Positions 34,601 to 44,284 of a DNA stretch of 64,000 nt are shown here, in pieces (position 1 is the stretch's first letter; every line of letters begins with the position of its first letter). The notes under the pieces are model-generated. The model saw only the letters and a list, made by a program, of their open reading frames with translations. It made no database searches and was not told the origin of the DNA. The DNA comes from Arion vulgaris (taxonomy: Eukaryota; Mollusca; Gastropoda; Stylommatophora; Arionidae), in contig CM036753.1 in the NCBI GenBank assembly GCA_020796225.1, positions 68,997,865-69,061,864 on the forward strand, read 5' to 3'. The position numbers and the translations under genes are program-made.

Positions 34601-35504
34601 GAGATAGGAAGACTTGGCATGAGTTGGTTGAGGGCCTATGCCCAATCCAGCGTTAAAAAGCACAGAGAGAGAAAGAATCAGTGTTTCCCATAGTTCAATT
34701 TGGGATTTTTTGGGCCTAAGCTAGCCTTTAACTCCAGAATTTCCATGGCATGTGTTCACTAGAACAGAATATTATAAACTTTGCTATCAGTGATGCATTG
34801 TGATAGCTCAGATAATGACAGCTACATCCTACCAACAGAAAAATAGATCTGAACCGATGGGACCTTTGTAAACTTCCCTCACAATGTCATTACTCATGGA
34901 AAAGCATTTACAGATTAGGGCAATGGGAAAGAACACCTTGAAATTACCCTTGCTGACAGTTTCCAGTCTGCACCTCATTGAAATTGGGATTACTTCTAAT
35001 GACATGGTTGATCCACAGACTAATAATTTTCGTTTTTCATCTTTAGAAGAAAGGTATCTGATATTGGCAAGCCATGTATGCCCTTACCTTGATTTGGATA
35101 TGTGAGTGGATAGATACTGTAGCTGCTTAGTAATTGCCTGTTTTATGAGAACTCTGCAACAGATGGATGACTCACCTATACAATGAATAAGGACATTGGG
35201 GAAATATGAGCACCTATGAGTCTGTCCGAAGTATTACGAAGTAGGTTCAATAACACTACCGTTAACAACATTTAAAAATATTCTTTTGTTTGCTGGTGAC
35301 TTTATTATGTATAGTATAGGCACCCACGGCTGAATGAAAATTAAGAAATTATACAAATAGAAACAAACATCGACTGACCTTTTGGTTTTCCTGAAGATTT
35401 GGAAATCCTTCAGTGAATAACTCGGTATAAGTATTCAAATTCTCTAAAAATTTTAGTCTGTGTTTATTTATATATGACCTCATCCAAGAATCCAGATCAT
35501 CCAT
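26475..35504 (-). CDS. CARD-containing protein, candidate MAVS-like adaptor (three exons, one apparent frameshift)
   Basis: Exons 35504-35379, 31915-31759 and 28667-26475 join in phase. ATG at 35504 has an in-frame TGA just upstream. Residues 1-94 form a predicted CARD: MDDLDSWMRSYINKHRLKF opens helix 1 and GYLAANSLLLDNITR, then NYPVLFIEFCRDR and YELMRIV, follow the RIG-I/MAVS CARD pattern. The remaining ~730 residues are disordered and rich in Ser, Asn, Asp and Glu. They hold ELDIS (26936-26922, fits pLxIS), ELIIVKD (SUMO-interaction-like) and PTERIE (fits the TRAF6 consensus). No transmembrane tail is seen before the stop. Frames switch by one base at 27980-27940, so the gene may be frameshifted, misassembled, or contain an unrecognised tiny intron. 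Role in antiviral signalling is inferred. Confidence 0.7.
28740..28850 (-). mobile_element. LINE 3' tail fragment
   Basis: AATTCCTCTTGTACGTATAT and CATACCTCTCTATCCTGGAC match the complement of 44800-44880. It lies in intron 2 of the CARD gene. Confidence 0.65.
28855..29085 (+). repeat. tRNA-derived SINE family S1
   Basis: Head GACGATTGGATTAGAGCTCA (A box) and CTGGGTTCAATCTC (B box), body with AAGGTCAAGGAGTTTT and GTCGGGGCATAAAGAAAAT, end TACTACAGGCAGAGAC. The head resembles a Ser/Leu-type tRNA. Copies at 40553-40775 and 62512-62730. Confidence 0.8.
29208..29455 (-). repeat. Dispersed repeat R1 copy
   Basis: Same block order as 1203-1450, with CTCCATATGAACCACTTGTT, ACAAGTAGGCTAGCACATCC and CTTACGACATGCTGTATAGG. 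Intron 2 of the CARD gene. Confidence 0.75.
29610..29980 (+). mobile_element. LINE 3'-end fragment, family L3a
   Basis: Begins AAGTGTCTACGCAGAATGCT (CLRRMLG-) and continues RRDRFRNEDIR, ending with basic and GKKR-type residues. Copies at 39690-40130 and, inverted, 53240-53780. Frames broken. Confidence 0.7.
30290..30880 (-). pseudogene. LINE reverse transcriptase C-terminal fragment with zinc-finger tail
   Basis: Minus strand: TRWAGHVARMIAEYPNDSFM, KKRFKDTLKNSMKSFGINVN, then CPHCTRTFQTRISLVIYAH, a C2H2-like end. Same family as 18220-19115 but from a diverged subfamily. The neighbouring segment 30780-30880 joins a tail of family L3a. Intron 2 of the CARD gene. Confidence 0.75.
31315..31650 (-). 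pseudogene. LINE C-terminal fragment with zinc-finger tail
   Basis: Complement of the 21390-21740 text (GGTTAGACTTGTTGGTGTTG, AGTGTTGTTACAGTGCCACA). Ends close to 31650, about 110 bp from CARD exon 2. Confidence 0.65.
31759..31915 (-). CDS. CARD gene exon 2
   Basis: Acceptor ATCTTTTCAG, then 157 nt encoding SKISCRLRQEGYLAANSLLL to MRIVQT plus one base, then donor GTAAGT. It supplies the last four CARD helices. The leftover G pairs with GC of exon 3 to make Gly, an exact phase match. Confidence 0.8.
32045..32440 (+). mobile_element. LINE 3'-end fragment, family L1a
   Basis: Parallel to 24715-25035: GTGCTATTATACAGCAGTTA, AAATAAATGTTTAAGAATCC, GATCATTATTAAAAGATGGA, then the basic tail. Intron 1 of the CARD gene. 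Confidence 0.65.
32640..34640 (+). pseudogene. Non-LTR retrotransposon reverse transcriptase, degenerate
   Basis: The longest reverse transcriptase copy in the window. Order: a lysine-rich linker (33045), KPSKEEISKAIKLLKDGNA then GPYGIP, GDLQKCENYRGIMLLSVPWK, a palm segment with LSPLLFLL (QHECLLSPLL), the catalytic box FADDIALLSH (33888-33920), VESYTYLGSNVDKEGGTDRD, and LLFGSETCRTT. At least five stops or frame changes interrupt it (for example 33043, 33240, 33520, 34008, 34340), and the endonuclease is missing. It lies in CARD gene intron 1 on the opposite strand. Confidence 0.9.
34645..35370. other. Intron stretch without recognised features
   Basis: CARD gene intron 1. A 73-codon plus-strand frame at 34884-35105 has no recognisable similarity. 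Confidence 0.3.
35379..35504 (-). CDS. CARD gene exon 1 (start codon)
   Basis: Forty-two codons from ATG (35504-35502) to AAG, then donor GTCAGT. The codon frame upstream meets TGA four codons before the ATG. It encodes the first two helices of the putative CARD, ending NLQENQK. Too short for usual ORF filters. Confidence 0.7.
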
Positions 35505-35824
35505 CTTTATTTGTCAATAAAGTGAACACACAGAAGACCTTTAATCTGTTCAAAGACAGTTAATTTAACAAACACAAACATGTAAACCATTTAATAATAT
35601 TTAAATTAAATAAAGCAGTGCGGAATTCACAACTTTTACAACTCGAAAAACAATAATTGCAATGTTTAAATCACAAAGTGCACAGATATAGAGTGTGACA
35701 TATTCTCATTTTAAAATTCCAAAAACATTCACTTCAATTCTTTAATATTTTCTAAGTGCACTGTTAAATTGACTTTATACCAGAAACTCGTCAGGAGAAT
35801 CATTTAATTAATAATAATAATAAT

Positions 35825-36250
35825 ATATTCCTCTCACGCCGTTATATATTACATATACCAAGTAGTTTCTCCATACTGCTTTGTCCTGGGCAACTCACTT
35901 AATCTCCTCCATGGAATTGTGTTCAATATTTCTTGCCTATCTGAGCAAAGTTTTGCTCAGGGTTTCTCTAGGTGGTCTCTTTCTTGAACCCTTTGCCTCT
36001 AATTTCAATGCCTGCTTTGGTATTCTTTGATCATTTCTTCTCCAGGTATGCCCAACATATCTCCATCTTCTCCTTCTTATAACAGTTGTTACTGGTAGTT
36101 GACCAGACATTTCGTTGATTTCATCTCTTCTCCTGAATTCTTATCATTATTATTCACAGACATCTATATTCAAATGCATTCAACTTGCTTTCTATATCTA
36201 TAGTCATTTTCCAACTCTCACATCTTATTCCAAAAGTACTCAGTTCGTTT
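35825..36250 (-). mobile_element. LINE 3'-end fragment, inverted
   Basis: AATAATATATTCCTCTCACG, TTCTTGAACCCTTTGCCTCT and CCAACATATCTCCATCTTCT are the complement of 44540-44890. It begins about 320 bp upstream of the CARD gene start codon and may overlap its promoter region. Confidence 0.7.
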
Positions 36251-36565
36251 CCCGTGTGAAGCAACCAGGATATTTTTCTAGAGATCCCTGATCTCAGTGT
36301 TGGTGAGATCGAGTTCCTAGTCTTATCGGAGATGAACATAGGTCTTGTGTTCAAGTTGAACACGAAAAAACCCTTGAGAGTAGAAAATTGATAAGAGTAG
36401 GCTGGAAAGCCACTGGCCGTGCAAAATTCATTAAAATATATTAAAATAAATTTCCTGTAAACAATTTCACCACATCATGGAACCCTTGTCACAGAGTTAA
36501 AGCATTGCTGCTGAGATCTTCCTGTTTAATAAAGGGATCGAAGCACACATGGCTATTCATTGAAG
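36250..36565 (-). repeat. Dispersed repeat D copy
   Basis: Shares AGATCGAGTTCCTAGTC, AGTAGGCTGGAAAGCCACTG and GCTGAGATCTTCCTGTTTAA with 20640-20950 (inverted) and 45460-45720. Confidence 0.5.
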
Positions 36566-36589
36566 TGCAATGATGATGGTCCTATAAGT

Positions 36590-37030
36590 TAATACATCCA
36601 CAATGTACAATTGCATTGAATGTGTCACACAAGTAAGTTACTTGTTGCAATAAACATGGACCATAATAAGAGCAATAAAGTACAAAATCAAATATTTTGC
36701 AACAAAGTGCTGCACACAAATTCTCAGAACCACCCTTGGCAAAGAAGAGGGATATAGACATCCTACAAGACCTGAGCATCAAGGAACATTGGCTCAGTAG
36801 TAATATGAAACTGAAATATTTTGGTCACATTAAATAAACACCACAGTGGCTCTGAGAGAGCATATCAAGGGCGGGGTTACTTAAGTACTAGGAGATGAGG
36901 CATGTTATGATCAAGACGACGGTGGCAAAAAAGAAACATTTAACGTGTCTTTAGGGAGGTGGAAGAACTGGCTAGATATCGAGATTTTCAAGCGGGCAAT
37001 GATGAGACTTTGAGAGTATGTTCTTTACAG
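36590..37030 (+). mobile_element. LINE 3'-end fragment, family L2a, worn
   Basis: AAATATTTTGGTCACATTAA and TTCAAGCGGGCAATGATGAG correspond to 20020-20210 and 63785-63975. No usable frame. Confidence 0.55.
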
Positions 37031-37204
37031 AACATGCTTGCTAACTTATTGCAATTTATAAATTATAATTTAGTACACTTGTGCTACTACTTATTATACG
37101 GGATCCTCGACGGTGTACAAAGTTCGTGCACTTCAGCACGACCTTTCTGTATGCAAACGAGATTCGAGTCCACATATTCCATATTTATTCACGAACAATA
37201 ATTG

Positions 37205-37920
37205 TGTGAAACATGACATGAAAATCAACAACACTAAAACAGAAATAATGAATATGGGAAGAAAACATAATAATCTAGACATCCATGTCAATGGAAACTA
37301 AAATAAACCAAGTGAAAGAATTCAAATACTTAGGAAGCATATTCACAGAAGACGGAAAACTAGATAGAGAGATAGAGGCTAGAGTACAAAAGCAAATGCT
37401 GTAACCTACCAGCTAGCCCCATTGTTAAGGCACCCAAAAATTTCACAGGCAGCTAAGAAACAAATGATCAACAGCATTTTTATACCTACTTTGTGTTACC
37501 AGAGCCAAACATGGACATTGAGCAAAGCGCAGTCACAAAAATAACTACATGTGAAATGCGTTGCCTGAGAAAAGTTACCAACAACACAAGAAAAGACAGA
37601 ATCACCAACATCAGCATAAGAAAGAAAGTTGGCACAAAACCGTGCTTGAATTATATAGATAAACAAAGAATGAAGTGGTTTGGCCATTTAATAAGAATGC
37701 ATCCAAACTCCACAGTATACAGAGTCTTCTACAACAGAACATCGGGAAAGAAGGCAAGAGGAAGACCACGGAAAAGATGGTTAGATGGCGTGGCAGCATC
37801 CTGTGAAAGAGCAAAGATAACAATCACACAAGCCACCAGAACAGCGCAAGACAAAACAGAAAACCACGACACTGGGCAACAACCGGTAGCAGTGTGACGA
37901 CAAAAGAAGAAGAAGAAGAA
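37205..37920 (+). pseudogene. LINE reverse transcriptase C-terminal end, relatively fresh
   Basis: Reads MKINNTKTEIMNMGRKHN (the KxNxxKTKxM motif), then FKYLGSIF with a frame change, then TCEMRCLRKVTNNTRKDRI, RMKWFGHLIRMHPNS and RGRPRKRWLDGVAAS, ending with a GAA-rich tail at 37905-37920. The last 400 bp nearly match 14862-15245. 5' part missing. Confidence 0.8.
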
Positions 37921-37924
37921 TTCA

Positions 37925-38395
37925 CGGAGTTTAATTATAATGGTCCAATCAATTTGTCTATACTATATAATACTTAGCTATAGTGTTGACTATAGCAATG
38001 TAATTTCTATATTAATTAATTAATGTAGCAAGTTTTCAATTATAATATTACAGTAGAATTCATACACGTTGAACGTCTTATTATTCTTCTGCTGTTTAAA
38101 TAAAACATAATTGTACATAATATAAATGGATTTCCCTAGTTATGTCATACTACCGAAACTGAAACCCTCTCTTCCAATAGACTTAGATGAGAGTTGACAT
38201 GATCTCGAAACTGAAACCATCGCCTCTAATAAACTTAGATTCGGGTAATTCCCGGAAAGTAACGTAAACACAGGAAGTAGTAATGAACGAATAATAAATA
38301 TTCGCTACTCGAATACCTACCATCGACTTACCGTTCCGATTAGTTCCGAAAGTATCAAGCATCGTCATCAAATAGCTTACCCTGATTGAACTTTG
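37925..38395. other. Intergenic stretch
   Basis: AT-rich. A ~45-bp imperfect direct repeat is visible (GAAACTGAAACCCTCTCTTC near 38155, GAAACTGAAACCATCGCCTC near 38207). No gene. Confidence 0.35.
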
Positions 38396-38399
38396 CCAC

Positions 38400-38615
38400 C
38401 CTAACAGTCCTGTGGAATTTCTATCTCTCGTAGGTCAGATGTTCCAACCCTACGGCCGTCATGCCCAAACCATCAGTTACATCATGAATCCATCTTCTCC
38501 GTGGTCTTCCTCTTCTCTTTGCCGATATCTCCTTCCATTCTCCAGCTCTTCGCGTCTCTTTATTTCTCCAAAATACTTCAATTTTCTCATTTGTGGCATC
38601 AGCCAGTTTTTTTTT
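38400..38615 (-). mobile_element. LINE 3'-end fragment, inverted
   Basis: CATGAATCCATCTTCTCCGT and GGTCTTCCTCTTCTCTTTGC are the complement of a GRPRRRWIHD-type LINE tail. Short and broken. Confidence 0.5.
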
Positions 38616-38844
38616 TTATAGTTCTTTCTGAATATATCTATTTGTTATATTTTCATACAGTTAAACATCATATGTCTTTAAAATCGACGGACTGTACTAG
38701 TAAAATAGATTCTAAAATCTTTAGTGATTTTCAAACACCAAAAAATGATACACTATACACTAGGAGGAAGAACTGAAACAGCAGCAATAGTGAAGTCAGT
38801 ATTAGTGCCCCCGACACTACCAAACAGTTTTGTGATGATTAGTT

Positions 38845-38975
38845 ATATGGGGATTATAATCATAGCACTCCGGATACGTTCATAGGTGCTCCGATCTACG
38901 CCTCAACTATCCAGAAACCCAATACGCCAGTTTGATGCTGATTAATCAATCTCTTTGCGTTGTGTTCCCATCCGT
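38845..38975 (+). repeat. Dispersed repeat G
   Basis: Second copy of the 22795-22915 sequence. Confidence 0.5.
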
Positions 38976-39054
38976 TGGTACCGCTGAACGCTGCGTCGAT
39001 CTTGCAGGTGTTCGTTTCTTTGGCCTAAAACGTATCATCTACCTATCTATATCC

Positions 39055-39285
39055 TCTTCGTGTCCCGATTGACACATAAGGCTTCCACAAGAGACTTCCA
39101 CTGTGCCGTTCTGCTGCCTTTCTACCAACCGTCTCTCACGTCAGGCCACACTCCTTCAACTCTCTCCACCGTTCTTCTCCATGTTTCCTTTGGGTGTCCA
39201 TGCCTTCTCTTCCCATCCGCTGTCCATCTGAGAGCTGTCCTAGTCAATGCCCCACTGACATACGTCTCATGGTTCAGGTTTACTG
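39055..39285 (-). mobile_element. LINE 3'-end fragment, family L1a, inverted
   Basis: Minus strand encodes GALTRTALRWTADGKRRHGH and PKETWRRTVERVEG, the intact form of the tail seen at 9545, 24895 and 32280. Confidence 0.75.
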
Positions 39286-39420
39286 GCGAAACACGTAATA
39301 ACAAAGTACTGTAGTTTTTAAAAAAAATACAAAAACAACACACAGCAACATTTCGACCAAAAGGCCTTTATGAAGCAAACGATACAACAGGAGTGACGAA
39401 TTTCACAGCACACTACATAT
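39285..39420 (-). mobile_element. Penelope-like element terminal fragment
   Basis: AACAAAGTACTGTAGTTTTT, CATTTCGACCAAAAGGCCTT and TACAACAGGAGTGACGAATT repeat the outer arm of the palindrome at 7681-7790. No coding part remains. Confidence 0.65.
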
Positions 39421-39689
39421 AGCCTACGACAGAAACATCCCAACTTGTCACCACATGGGCGGGACAACTCGTGGACATAAAACATTCCATGACAAATCAG
39501 AAACGACAAAATTGATGCTACATCCATCATCTCATGAGACAAACAGGATGCCATCATCCCTAGATCAAATGTTTTATCTGTTTCTCATGTCTTGAAAAAC
39601 TTGGTCAAAAATGGCAAGCAGGAGATATAGGATAAGATGGCTGGACAAAAACAAACAAGCATCTGGAGTAATGAAATGTTGAAAGGGTA

Positions 39690-40135
39690 GTTGACTGTGG
39701 AAGGAATTTGTTGTTACAGCCTTTAGTCATGACAAGTGAAATGCTGGGAGTAACAAGAAGAGACAGGTTTAGAAATGAAAACATCAGGATAAAAGTGGGT
39801 ACAATATCAGTACTGAACTTAATCAAGAAACAACACATTAAATGGCTTGGCCACATAAGGAGATTACCAACAGACAGTGTGCCACAAAGAGCAATGTTAC
39901 TCCAATACAGTGGATACAAAGCAAAAGGTGGACATCAGAGATAACAGAGGTGACGAAAGAGACTGTTTATGAAGCGAACATAAAAACCAGTTCTAGAAAT
40001 TTCTTCTTACCCTGAAGCTGTGAGGCAAATCAGGACTGGAGAAAAGAAAGAAAGACAAGGTACATAGAGAAGCTTGCTACAGGTGTCTTCTTTTCCGGCC
40101 TGACACTGAAAGGCAAAACAGGATTCGAGAATAGT
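39690..40135 (+). mobile_element. LINE 3'-end fragment, family L3a
   Basis: Encodes SEMLGVTRRDRFRNENIR, KQHIKWLGHIRRLPTDSVPQ, then breaks; ends in text shared with 29880-30010 (GAAAGGCAAA). Parallel to 29610-29980. Confidence 0.75.
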
Positions 40136-40139
40136 TAGT

Positions 40140-40550
40140 CATGACACATCATAACCATTACAAGTTATAACACGATTAAAACATTAAAGACAACATCAGC
40201 AGCTACAAGATTATAAAAGAACAAGCCATACACATAAGTTAATGCATATTTCATGCTACCATATTTTTTTTATTAATATTTGTCAAACACTTTCATCCAT
40301 TTATTTTACACACAATTTTATGAGACTGTAAAGATTTGTTTGCATGTAATAGTTTTTATTTAACACAGAAAATTCATTGTAATAACCACAGTTCAAGCAT
40401 AGTTCATGTGTACCATCAAATAATAAAACTATTGTAATGTTAATATCTCCACATAAAAGAAAATGCTCACATATGAACAATGAAATGTCTCTTCAGAAAG
40501 TGATATTTGTTTATACATTTGTTGTTGTTTTCAATTAGTTACATGTTAAC
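40140..40550. other. Intergenic stretch
   Basis: AT-rich with no recognised features. Confidence 0.3.
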
Positions 40551-40552
40551 TG

Positions 40553-40775
40553 AGAAGCTTCTGGCCAAATGGATTAGAGCGTGGTTCCCATGCGGGAGAC
40601 CCATGTTTAATCCACAGTAAGGCCAAGGAATTTTTCTGTCGTCGGGCGCATACAATAAAAATCCTAACCTGAACAGTTTTGCTGCGACTACACTAGCAAT
40701 GCGACCATTAAATACTTCAGGCTCATGTCCCTGCTGTCCTACACTGCCCTAAAAAGTGCTATTACAGGCAGTAAC
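40553..40775 (+). repeat. tRNA-derived SINE family S1
   Basis: Head GGCCAAATGGATTAGAGCGT, degenerate B box TGTTTAATCCAC, body AAGGCCAAGGAATTTTTCTG, end TATTACAGGCAGTAACC. Confidence 0.8.
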
Positions 40776-40869
40776 CATAGTTATATTAATTTCCAAATAA
40801 GTTTATTGTTATTATCAATTAGTTACATTGTTATGTTAACTTCCAAATAAATCTTATTATATTATTTTG

Positions 40870-42700
40870 TTAAGAGTTTGTATCATCTCTTATCATCATC
40901 ATTGGGCATTAGATAACAAAACGGGGTCAAAGGCTTATGGCAGCAACATGTGCCAGGGTTAGCGAAGGGGCGCGCTAACCAAGACCCTGCCCCTACCTCC
41001 ACGTGGTGACCCTGGAAACAGACTTAGGTTCCAGTCTGGCTAAGGGGGGCAGGGATTGGAGAGAACTACAGGTAGTGGTAGTAGTGCAAGTATGGAAAAG
41101 CAATGCAGGGGTCGAAAATCCTTGAATAACGCACGTATCTCCTGGCGATGTCCTAAAAATCGTCCGCCCAAGTTAAAAAGTACGGAACAGCAGGTACGAG
41201 CGACCGAGATCAAAATGCTAACTCCCCTGGAGTAAATGACCAATTAAAGGGATGAGAGGTGCATCCCAAAGCTGAGACATGGAGCAAAAACTCGGTGCAC
41301 GAGTCAAGCTCTGTGTCAGAGTAGTCCCTAGGTGCGGTAAATGTGACGGTAGAGGTGAACACAATGGTCTTACCACAAGTAGCAGCTTCCCGTCCGATGG
41401 GAAAGGCTGCACACAAAGGGATGAGAGGTACATCCAAATTTGGGAAAAAGAGAGCCAACTCCCAGGAGTAAAGGGCCTACAAACAAATTGTCAGCTGTAG
41501 GCTAGAATCAATAAGAAAGGTGCGTAACGAATCAAAAGTCTCGGTTTAACGGCAGCGCAGCATCGTGACGCTACATGGGAAGGTATGCGGGAAATCTGTA
41601 CATGAGGCAAAGCGCGGAGAAACCTATTGGGTAAAGTTGGCCAAGCGCAAATACTAAAGTTGCGTTCAGAGTCTTGGGACAATCGGGCAAGCAATGGTTG
41701 CCAAAACAACTAACATCCCGGAAGAACTGAGGTGGGAATGGTTGGACAAGCGCAAATAAAAAAGTTGCGTTTTTAGTGCCTAATGAAACTGCCTTCCTTG
41801 GGACAACTGGGCAGGGTACTGTTGCAATAACAACTAACATCCCTGAAAGAACTGAGGTGGGTGATAGCGGCGAGCGCAAAATCTCAGTTACGTTGATAGC
41901 GCCGATTGAAACGACTCTCTAGAATATCTGTGTGCAGCCCCAGATCAGTGTTTCCCGGAGACAGGGAAAATACGGGGTAAAATCCTTGCAAATTGCCAAG
42001 TAATAAACGCACCCGAGCGGCTGAGAATACTCCTACTCAGGAACAAACTCACCGTGGATAAAAAAGTATGGCCGATAATGCAAAGGATTGACTGGTACAA
42101 CCCCAAGCATTGGCTAAGGGCAATACTTTTCGGACACCGATCATCCTACACAGATGACGTCCAAATGTCATGGCTCAGATCATATAAAGGCTAAGCATAC
42201 TGCCAACATATGATCGTTTGTTTGACAAAGTAACATAAAAAGGTGATACTTCTTGTGACTAGCCCTAGAAAAGTCAAGATTGTTCGGGCCTTTACCTTAG
42301 CGACCTCACCCAGTCAACACATGTAAGCTAATCCTCCTTGGCGTAGATCTAAGCCCAAATTTATGGCACTAAACGATCATTAAGGAGTGGTATCTTACGT
42401 TGTGTATGGAACGACCTCACCAAAGGCAGGAAAGCCGTTAGAGAAGGCACCCGATATGCCCTCACTAAAACTAACTCTGTTAGAGAAAGAGTTACACGGA
42501 CATTAGGTCTCCTGCAACGATCACTCTTGAAGGATCTAAGCTTCAAGTACCTCAGAAGTCGGTGAGGCTGTCCATATGGTTGAGGGATGCCTGTAAAAGG
42601 TAATATAGACCCACGCAAAAATCAGTCAGAAGCGCAATACCAGGCGTCATGACTTTACGCCTGAATTAATAGCGGGTGATCGAAAGAAGAAAAGAAGATT
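40870..42700 (+). mobile_element. GC-richer unclassified element, 1.8 kb
   Basis: Base composition changes sharply: GC-rich phrases such as CTAACCAAGACCCTGCCCCT and CCTCCACGTGGTGACCCTGG follow an AT-rich flank. The first ~300 bp match 56385-56700. Around 41630-41890 a ~130-bp unit with CAAGCGCAAAT, ACTAACATCCC and GAACTGAGGTGGG is imperfectly repeated. The end (AAAATCAGTCAGAAGCGC, TTTACGCCTGAATTAATAG) is shared with repeat F. No long frame survives; the best guess is a 5' region or non-autonomous derivative of a retrotransposon. Confidence 0.5.
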
Positions 42701-42804
42701 AACAAAACTCCAAGAGATTAGAAAAAACTACATTTCACAAATAATGTGGACATTATTATGCAAATTATAAATATATATTTTTTGTACAGTATTGTCATTG
42801 TCAT

Positions 42805-43160
42805 CATCATCACCTTTCAACTCCCATCGGAGCACAGGTCTTCAACAAACTTCTTCCATCTCTTCCTCTCTCTTGCCATCCCTTCCAATTCTTTCCATGT
42901 TTTGCCTATCCTCTTTATATCCGCCTCCAGCTCTCTTCTCCAGGTCTGCCTAGGCCTTCCCCTACTCCTCTTTCCCTGCGGGTTCCAAAACAATGCCTGC
43001 CCTTGCGATGCTTCCGGTCGGTCTTCTCAATGTATGTCCTATCCATCGCCAGCGTCTCTTCCTGAGCTCTCTCTCCACTGGTATCTGCTTTGTTCGCTCC
43101 CTGAGTTCCTCGTTTGTAATCTTATCATACCATCTCAATCATACCATACATTGTCATTGT
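42805..43160 (-). mobile_element. LINE 3'-end fragment, inverted
   Basis: CCAGCTCTCTTCTCCAGGTC, GGCCTTCCCCTACTCCTCTT and CTATCCATCGCCAGCGTCTC are the complement of 34370-34620. Inserted just after the GC-rich element. Confidence 0.7.
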
Positions 43161-43164
43161 AGGC

Positions 43165-43795
43165 AAGAAAAATTTCTAAAAATATATGTAGAAGATTTAT
43201 GCAAGTGGACAGGTTGGTCTATTGAATGGTCATGTGGAAAATAAACTGATAATCATAAAAACTAAATAACAGGAAGTGTGATGTTCCTTCCTGTCAACTA
43301 GTACATCCAATATGGCAGGGAAGATACTCAAAACAATGAAGTGTGGCAGTTTTACAAATTACAACAACTGACAAAGTCTACATTTAATCTATTAAAAAAA
43401 TAGCCGCAAGTGCTGAACAAACAAAATAATGCACAAATTAAATGAATCTATAAAATGAACAGACAGAATAGAAATATCCTCCCCAAAAATTGCATCATAA
43501 GTAATTAAAAATATTTAAAAAATGGACTGGAAAAATAAACAATATATAAACACAAACTGGAGGACACAGCATCGAAATTTGAAACCGAAGAATGTGAAAA
43601 GAGAAAGAAATGTATCGTACAAATGCATGTAAAATGTGTCACAGCCATAAGGGAGAAGCAAAGAGCATTATAATGATTTTCAACGACAAAATGATTCTGA
43701 TCATTAATAGAACAGATGAGACTTTGATGTTATGAAGTACACACTGGACTTGAGTTACTAAAAATGTATATGCACTATATTAGTTTTACACTGGA
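43165..43795. other. Intergenic stretch
   Basis: AT-rich, no gene. ACACTGGACTTGAGTTACT occurs twice (43740 and 43790), about 50 bp apart, the second followed by the next LINE fragment. Confidence 0.35.
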
Positions 43796-43799
43796 CTTG

Positions 43800-44165
43800 A
43801 GTTACTCAAGGTGTATATGCAAACTTGCCTTCCATCATGAGCATGCTCAGCAGTAGAAGACTTAGATGGCTAGGGCATGTGCGAAGAATGGACAATGGCT
43901 GCATCCCAAAACAAATGTTGTTCTGTGAACTTTCGGAGGAGAAGAGGCACCAAGACAGACGACTGCTCAGATATAAAGATCTCTGCAAGGCCTCAATGAA
44001 TAGCTTTTCTATTGGTCACAGCAAATGGGAAAAACTGGCTGATGATCGAGATATATGGAAAACCACATTGCGCAAAGGTGCAGAATCTTTTGAAGAGAGA
44101 CTTAGGGATGAGCTGAAAGACAGAGACAAGCGAAAACTCAGAAGTTATCACAGTGAAACACTTGC
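43800..44165 (+). pseudogene. LINE C-terminal fragment
   Basis: Encodes SSRRLRWLGHVRRMDNGCIP, LFCELSEEKRHQDRR, KWEKLADDRDIWKTTLRKGA, and a degenerate finger region to 44220. Related to 18700-19100. Confidence 0.75.
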
Positions 44166-44284
44166 CAATTGACCGTCTGTAAAGATGAAAACTCTGCCAA
44201 TGCCGATTCCAAGCCCGCATGAAAAAGAAGGACTTCTGTGTGAGGCCAGCTACCTCATCACAAGAAATTGAAAGAGCTACAGAA

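Noticed and set aside
32640..34640. Active retrotransposon or host reverse transcriptase gene
   Set aside because: The catalytic FADD box is present but at least five stops or frame changes interrupt the copy and the endonuclease is missing.
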